Source: Bacteroidota bacterium
GTDB lineage: Bacteria; Bacteroidota; Bacteroidia; Cytophagales; Cyclobacteriaceae
Direction: 5' to 3'
DNA: 38,027 nt
Assembly: GCA_016178785.1 (NCBI GenBank)
Contig: JACOSO010000075.1
Location: forward strand, 1 to 38,027
The stretch's first letter is position 1. Every line of letters begins with the position of its first letter. Shown piece after piece: positions 34,166 to 38,027 of the stretch. Below the pieces are notes generated by a model that was given only the letters and a program-made list of their open reading frames with translations, did not search any database and was not told the origin of the DNA. Position numbers and translations under genes: made by a program.

Positions 34166-35545
34166 TCATCTTCTTGAAAGCATTTCTTTAATCGGTTTCA
34201 CTAAAGTGTCTATATCTCCTGCCCCCACAGTGGCAAGCACTTGCACATTCATATCTTCCAGTTTCTGCAGCAAGTCTTTTTTTGTGCACTGCACTTTTAC
34301 GGGGCTTGTTATGTCTTTGAAAAGAATGTCGCTGGTAATTCCGGGAATGGGCTCCTCACGTGCCGGGTAAATGTCGAGCAGTAGTACTTCATCAGCAATG
34401 CTTAAACTCTTTGAAAATCCTTCGGCAAAATCACGCGTACGCGTGAACAGGTGAGGTTGAAATACTATTGTTATTTTTTTGCCTGCATACATCGACTTGA
34501 GCGATTTCAAAAATGCTTCAATCTCTGCCGGATGATGTGCATAATCATCGATGTAAACCAACCCGTTTTTTCGCAAAACAAATTCGAACCTGCGCTTCAC
34601 TCCATGAAAGGAAGCAAGTGCTTCTTTGATCGTTTTGTCATCGATGCCCAACTTCATTGCTACCATCGTAGCTGCGATTGCATTCTCCATGTTATGAAAC
34701 CCGGGGACGCCAAGCTGAATTTTTTCGATCTTCAGACCTGGGCCTATCAGATCGAATTCAAAAAACCCGTGATCTACTTTTATGTTGCCGGCAAAAAATT
34801 GTCCCCGGTTTGTTCCATAAGTCTCCTTTGTAATATGCTTTTCTTCTTCGGCCAAGGGTGCAATCGATTCATGAATCACCAGGTGGCCTCCCTTATTTAC
34901 CTGATGAATAAACTCCTTGTATGCCGAAAGCATTTGCAGGTGATCTCCATAAATATCGAGATGATCCGCATCAGCTGATGTTACCACTGCGGTTTGAGGG
35001 AAAAGTCTCAAGAACGAGCGATCATATTCATCGGCTTCAGCAATCATAATGGTTTGTGGGCTCACTTTTCCATGCATTACCAGATTTGAATCGTAGTTCG
35101 CAGTGATTCCCCCAAGGAACGCGACCATATCTTTTCCAGCACTCTTTAATATATGTGCGATCAATGATGACGTTGTGGTTTTACCATGCGTACCCGCTAC
35201 CGCAATCGTCTTGTAATTTTTTGTTAGCAATCCCAAAACCTCGGAGCGCTTGAGAATTGTAAAGCCACTCGATTTGAGATAATTGTATTGTTTATGATCC
35301 TTTGGAATAGCGGGTGTAAACACGATCAGTGTTTTTTCCTTTTTGAGATACCCCGGAAGGGATTCGATCCGGTCTTCAAAATGAATTTCCATTCCTTCCT
35401 CCAATAACTCGTGCGTGAGCGGAGTAGCCGTTCGATCATAGCCCGCCACTTTCAAACCCGAATGTTTGAACCAACGTGCCAGTGCACTCATACCGATACC
35501 ACCGATTCCGAGAAAATAAATACTATCGTAGTTTTTAAAGTTCAT
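34166..35545 (-). CDS. murC: UDP-N-acetylmuramate--L-alanine ligase
   Basis: A protein of 459 residues from the ATG at 35545. The N-terminal Rossmann domain has IYFLGIGGIGMSALARWF, the ATP-binding loop is AVAGTHGKTTTSSLIAHIL, and the central domain has EADEYDRSFL and the ligase motif YIDDYAHHPAEI. It adds L-alanine to UDP-MurNAc using ATP in the cytoplasm. The frame is open 29 codons upstream, inside murG, but the internal ATG overlaps the murG stop (ATGA) and fits the family start, so I chose it. Confidence 0.97.
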   Translation of the reverse strand: MNFKNYDSIYFLGIGGIGMSALARWFKHSGLKVAGYDRTATPLTHELLEEGMEIHFEDRIESLPGYLKKEKTLIVFTPAIPKDHKQYNYLKSSGFTILKRSEVLGLLTKNYKTIAVAGTHGKTTTSSLIAHILKSAGKDMVAFLGGITANYDSNLVMHGKVSPQTIMIAEADEYDRSFLRLFPQTAVVTSADADHLDIYGDHLQMLSAYKEFIHQVNKGGHLVIHESIAPLAEEEKHITKETYGTNRGQFFAGNIKVDHGFFEFDLIGPGLKIEKIQLGVPGFHNMENAIAATMVAMKLGIDDKTIKEALASFHGVKRRFEFVLRKNGLVYIDDYAHHPAEIEAFLKSLKSMYAGKKITIVFQPHLFTRTRDFAEGFSKSLSIADEVLLLDIYPAREEPIPGITSDILFKDITSPVKVQCTKKDLLQKLEDMNVQVLATVGAGDIDTLVKPIKEMLSRR

Positions 35546-36651
35546 TTGATCAGTTTTTCGATTTCGTTTACTATATCTTCTGTAGCGTTTGGCTTGGCCA
35601 ACTTTGAGATATTTTGGCTGAGCATTTCGCAACGCTGCAGGTCAAAAATCAATTTCAATGACTCACTTACTAAAGTTTCTTTTGCACTCGAATCTTTAAC
35701 CAAAACAGCTGCATCTTCTTTCACCAATGCGGAAGCGTTTTTCATCTGATGATCTTCAGCCACGTTGGGTGACGGCACCAGAATGCATGGTCGTTTGACT
35801 AAGCACAATTCAGAAATGGCAAGAGCACCTGAGCGGGAAATCACCACATCAGCCGCAGCATAAGCGAGATCCATGTCTTGAATGAAACTATAAACCTTAA
35901 TGCGCTTCAAATCTTTGCCCTTGATTTCTTTCCTGACCTCCTCAAAATAAATTTTGCCGGTTTGCCAGATCATTTGCATCTGCGAATCAATGATTTTGTC
36001 AATCCCTGCGAGAATACTTTGGTTGATTGTGCGCGAACCTAAACTTCCTCCAAGAACCAATAACGTCCGTTGATTTGAATGCAATCCGAAGTGCACGAAG
36101 GCTTGTTCGCGTTTGTTATTGATGTCCAAAATATTTTGACGAACCGGATTGCCCGTGAACACTATTTTATCTTTCGGAAAATATTTTTCCATTTCAGGAT
36201 AAGCCACGCAAACGCGCTGCGCCTTTGCTGCCAGTTGTTTGTTGGTCAATCCTGCGTATGAATTTTGTTCCTGGATAAGGGATGGAATTCTATTACGTGT
36301 AGCCGCCAACATGATCGGACCGCTGGCGTAGCCACCTGTACCAATCACGGCATGTGGTTTAAACCGTTTCACAATATTTCCTGCCTTGATGTAACTCGAG
36401 AGCAGCTTGAAAGGAAAAAGCAAATTCGATAGGGTGAGTTTTCGCTGAAGTCCGCTGATCCACAACCCAATGATTTTATAGCCGGCTTCCGGTACGCGTG
36501 TCATTTCCATTCTTCCCTGTGCACCGACAAAAAGAATCTCCGTGGCCGGGTAGCGCTCCTTGAATTTGTTGGCGATAGAAATTGCGGGAAAAATATGCCC
36601 ACCCGTTCCGCCTCCGCTAATGATCAATCGATATGGTTGATTTGCACTCAA
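35542..36651 (-). CDS. murG: Lipid II synthase: UDP-GlcNAc:undecaprenyl-PP-MurNAc-pentapeptide GlcNAc transferase
   Basis: A protein of 369 residues with the GT28 glycosyltransferase fold. RLIISGGGTGGHIFPAI is the N-terminal glycine loop, LVLGGSLGSRTINQS the second, and VISRSGALAISELCLVKRPCILVPSP the UDP-GlcNAc site. It works at the inner face of the membrane. The start is unusual: no ATG or GTG lies before the glycine loop in this frame, an in-frame stop (TAA) occurs nine codons upstream, and the best start is TTG at 36651. It overlaps murC by 4 bp. Confidence 0.96.
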   Translation of the reverse strand: MSANQPYRLIISGGGTGGHIFPAISIANKFKERYPATEILFVGAQGRMEMTRVPEAGYKIIGLWISGLQRKLTLSNLLFPFKLLSSYIKAGNIVKRFKPHAVIGTGGYASGPIMLAATRNRIPSLIQEQNSYAGLTNKQLAAKAQRVCVAYPEMEKYFPKDKIVFTGNPVRQNILDINNKREQAFVHFGLHSNQRTLLVLGGSLGSRTINQSILAGIDKIIDSQMQMIWQTGKIYFEEVRKEIKGKDLKRIKVYSFIQDMDLAYAAADVVISRSGALAISELCLVKRPCILVPSPNVAEDHQMKNASALVKEDAAVLVKDSSAKETLVSESLKLIFDLQRCEMLSQNISKLAKPNATEDIVNEIEKLIK

Positions 36652-36814
36652 TTTAATATTGTGCTTTGATACTTAATTTTTTGCTCCTCATTAAAGGCTG
36701 CAAGCTTCAGGCTCCAAGCTGCAAGCTGCTTTGTGCTACCAATCCGCTTGAAGCTTGTGGCTTTTAGCTTGCGGCCAATTTTCAAATTTTCAAATCGATT
36801 CATTTTCAAATTAA
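36652..36814. repeat. Short AGCTTGCAGC-type repeats between ftsW and murG
   Basis: This 163-bp gap holds tandem and inverted short words: GGCTGCAAGCTTCAGGC, CCAAGCTGCAAGCTGC, CGCTTGAAGCTTGTGGC and TTAGCTTGCGGCC, followed by TTTTCAAATTTTCAAATCG. No gene is present. Such words are typical dispersed intergenic sequence in Bacteroidota. Confidence 0.6.
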
Positions 36815-37978
36815 TTAAGCTGCTTTTGCTTCAACTTTATTCTCTTGTTCCTGCACTTGCGTATTCCAACTTTCATCTTGCTCACCACGACTCACACTTA
36901 AAATAATCCCCACTGAAATACCCGTGAACACCATTGCAGTACCACCCCAGCTCATAAAAGGAAGAGGTTGACCCGTGATCGGCCAGAGACCAACAACAAC
37001 TCCCATGTTTACCATCGCCTGGCAGACCAAGTCAAAACTCAGCCCTGCCGAGAGCAATCCTCCGAAGGCGCGCTCGCTATTGTATGCCGCTTTCATCCCT
37101 CGATGAAGAAGCACCAGGTATAAAATCAAAACAACAACGCCACCTATCAGTCCGTATTCTTCAATCAAAATGGCGTAAATCATATCCGAATAAGCTTCAG
37201 GCAAAATGTTCCGTTGTTCGCTGTTGCCAGGACCTTTGCCGAAAATTCCTCCTGTAGCAACAGCAATCCTTCCTTGCTTTGCCTGAAAAGGAAGTTCTGT
37301 GCCATTGACAAAACTGAGAATACGGTTCTTCGCAGTTTCACCTCTCACTCCAAACTTATATGCCATCGCTCCTGCGAGTAATCCTACCAATACCAGCATC
37401 GCCAGATATTTAACAGGAACGCGACCAATGAACATGACCAACATGCAAGTGGCAAACAATAATATTGCGCTGGACAAATTGGTTAGTGCAATCAATCCGC
37501 AAATGACACCACACCAGATCAACATTGGGATGAGTGCATCTTTTACATCTTCAATGTTCTGTTGCTTTTTAGAAAGCATGCTTGCCAAATTGATGATGAG
37601 CGCAAGACTGGCAAAGTCTGACGGCTGAAACGAACCAAAGAGCGGAACTTTAATCCAACGCGAGGCCTCATTCACACTCACGCCAAATTTCAAAGTGTAA
37701 AGCAGCAACGGAATGCTTACCCACATAGCCAAACGTGAAAGCCTGGAATAATATCGGTAATCAATTTTATGCGCCACCCACATTGCCGCGAGGCCAAGCA
37801 GCACCATCGAAGTATGCTTGAGTAAATACCATTCGGGCGAAGAAGTTTTTCGGTAAGCAAGTGTTCCAATAGAACTATACACTACCAGCACGCTAATCAG
37901 TGACAACATGAGTACAACCGCCCAAATCACCCGGTCGCCCTGCAAGTTGTTGTCAGCCCATTCTTTAAATTTTTTCAT
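36815..37978 (-). CDS. ftsW: Lipid II polymerase FtsW (SEDS family)
   Basis: A polytopic membrane protein of 387 residues with about ten hydrophobic segments. Conserved SEDS features are visible: FGSFQPSDFASLALII, IEEYGLIGGVVVLILYLVLLHRG and the C-terminal MGVVVGLWPITGQPLPFMSWGGTAMV. It polymerises lipid II at the septum together with a class B penicillin-binding protein. Its position upstream of murG favours FtsW over RodA. It starts 50 bp inside the right edge, after a repeat-like tract, so the preceding cluster gene (expected to be murD) lies outside the window. Confidence 0.95.
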   Translation of the reverse strand: MKKFKEWADNNLQGDRVIWAVVLMLSLISVLVVYSSIGTLAYRKTSSPEWYLLKHTSMVLLGLAAMWVAHKIDYRYYSRLSRLAMWVSIPLLLYTLKFGVSVNEASRWIKVPLFGSFQPSDFASLALIINLASMLSKKQQNIEDVKDALIPMLIWCGVICGLIALTNLSSAILLFATCMLVMFIGRVPVKYLAMLVLVGLLAGAMAYKFGVRGETAKNRILSFVNGTELPFQAKQGRIAVATGGIFGKGPGNSEQRNILPEAYSDMIYAILIEEYGLIGGVVVLILYLVLLHRGMKAAYNSERAFGGLLSAGLSFDLVCQAMVNMGVVVGLWPITGQPLPFMSWGGTAMVFTGISVGIILSVSRGEQDESWNTQVQEQENKVEAKAA

Positions 37979-37980
37979 AC

Positions 37981-38027
37981 TAACAGAAGTTAGAATTCAG
38001 GAGTTAGGAGTTAGCATTCAGGAGTCA
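37981..38027. repeat. Short direct repeats upstream of ftsW
   Basis: ATTCAGGAGT occurs at 37995-38004 and again at 38016-38025, with GAGTTAG units between them. The tract runs into the window edge. It is simple-sequence-like intergenic DNA. Confidence 0.6.

Noticed and set aside
34451..34978. 175-residue rightward frame opposite murC
   Set aside because: It is antisense to conserved murC sequence and shows no independent signal.

Overview
The window looks like a chromosomal segment of a Bacteroidota species, most likely of the order Cytophagales. The evidence is a Bacteroidota-type dcw cluster whose FtsZ ends in FLHDNVD, a Reg_prop/Y_Y_Y hybrid kinase, PorT-like outer-membrane barrel proteins, LytS/LytTR and NarL regulators, weak Shine-Dalgarno signals, one exact TAnnTTTG promoter element, and intergenic hairpin repeats of the kind common in this phylum. 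I see no rRNA, tRNA, CRISPR array, transposase, integrase or reverse transcriptase.

Layout. (1) 1-8806: a leftward signalling operon (giant NIT-HAMP-GAF hybrid kinase, CheR, CheB, REC-PAS-PAS kinase; 578-7902) bracketed by two nearly identical direct repeats (1-347 and 8375-8731). (2) 9020-12459: a LytS-type kinase and LytTR regulator pair, an outer-membrane barrel protein, and a GC-rich DUF4386 membrane protein that looks acquired. (3) 12904-21330: a leftward NarL-type regulator, then rightward a barrel protein, a soluble histidine kinase, a small membrane protein, a REC-Hpt protein, a 1379-residue propeller hybrid kinase and a stand-alone receiver; together these could form a multistep phosphorelay. 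(4) 22052-26982: a four-gene cassette with an alpha-oxoamine synthase fused to a GNAT-like acyltransferase, two paralogous STAS-like small proteins and a cytosolic hybrid kinase. (5) 27136-29764: a Tat-exported Gfo/Idh/MocA oxidoreductase, a Crp/Fnr regulator and a SnoaL-like protein. (6) 30069-37978: the leftward division and cell-wall cluster ftsW-murG-murC-ftsQ-ftsA-ftsZ.

The most unusual signal is a dispersed family of structured intergenic elements, with four copies near 82-244, 8456-8620, 12669-12830 and 21452-21619. All keep the same scaffold: a GCGCGAC/GTCGCGC stem enclosing a conserved loop with the second arm exactly 37 nt downstream, a first hairpin starting exactly 51 nt downstream, a second hairpin, then GCGCGGAC. 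The two hairpins themselves have completely different sequences in different copies while staying perfectly or almost perfectly palindromic. No protein in the window explains them. The second notable item is the synthase-acyltransferase/STAS/kinase cassette, which could make a lipid or a lipid-like signal and sense its state.
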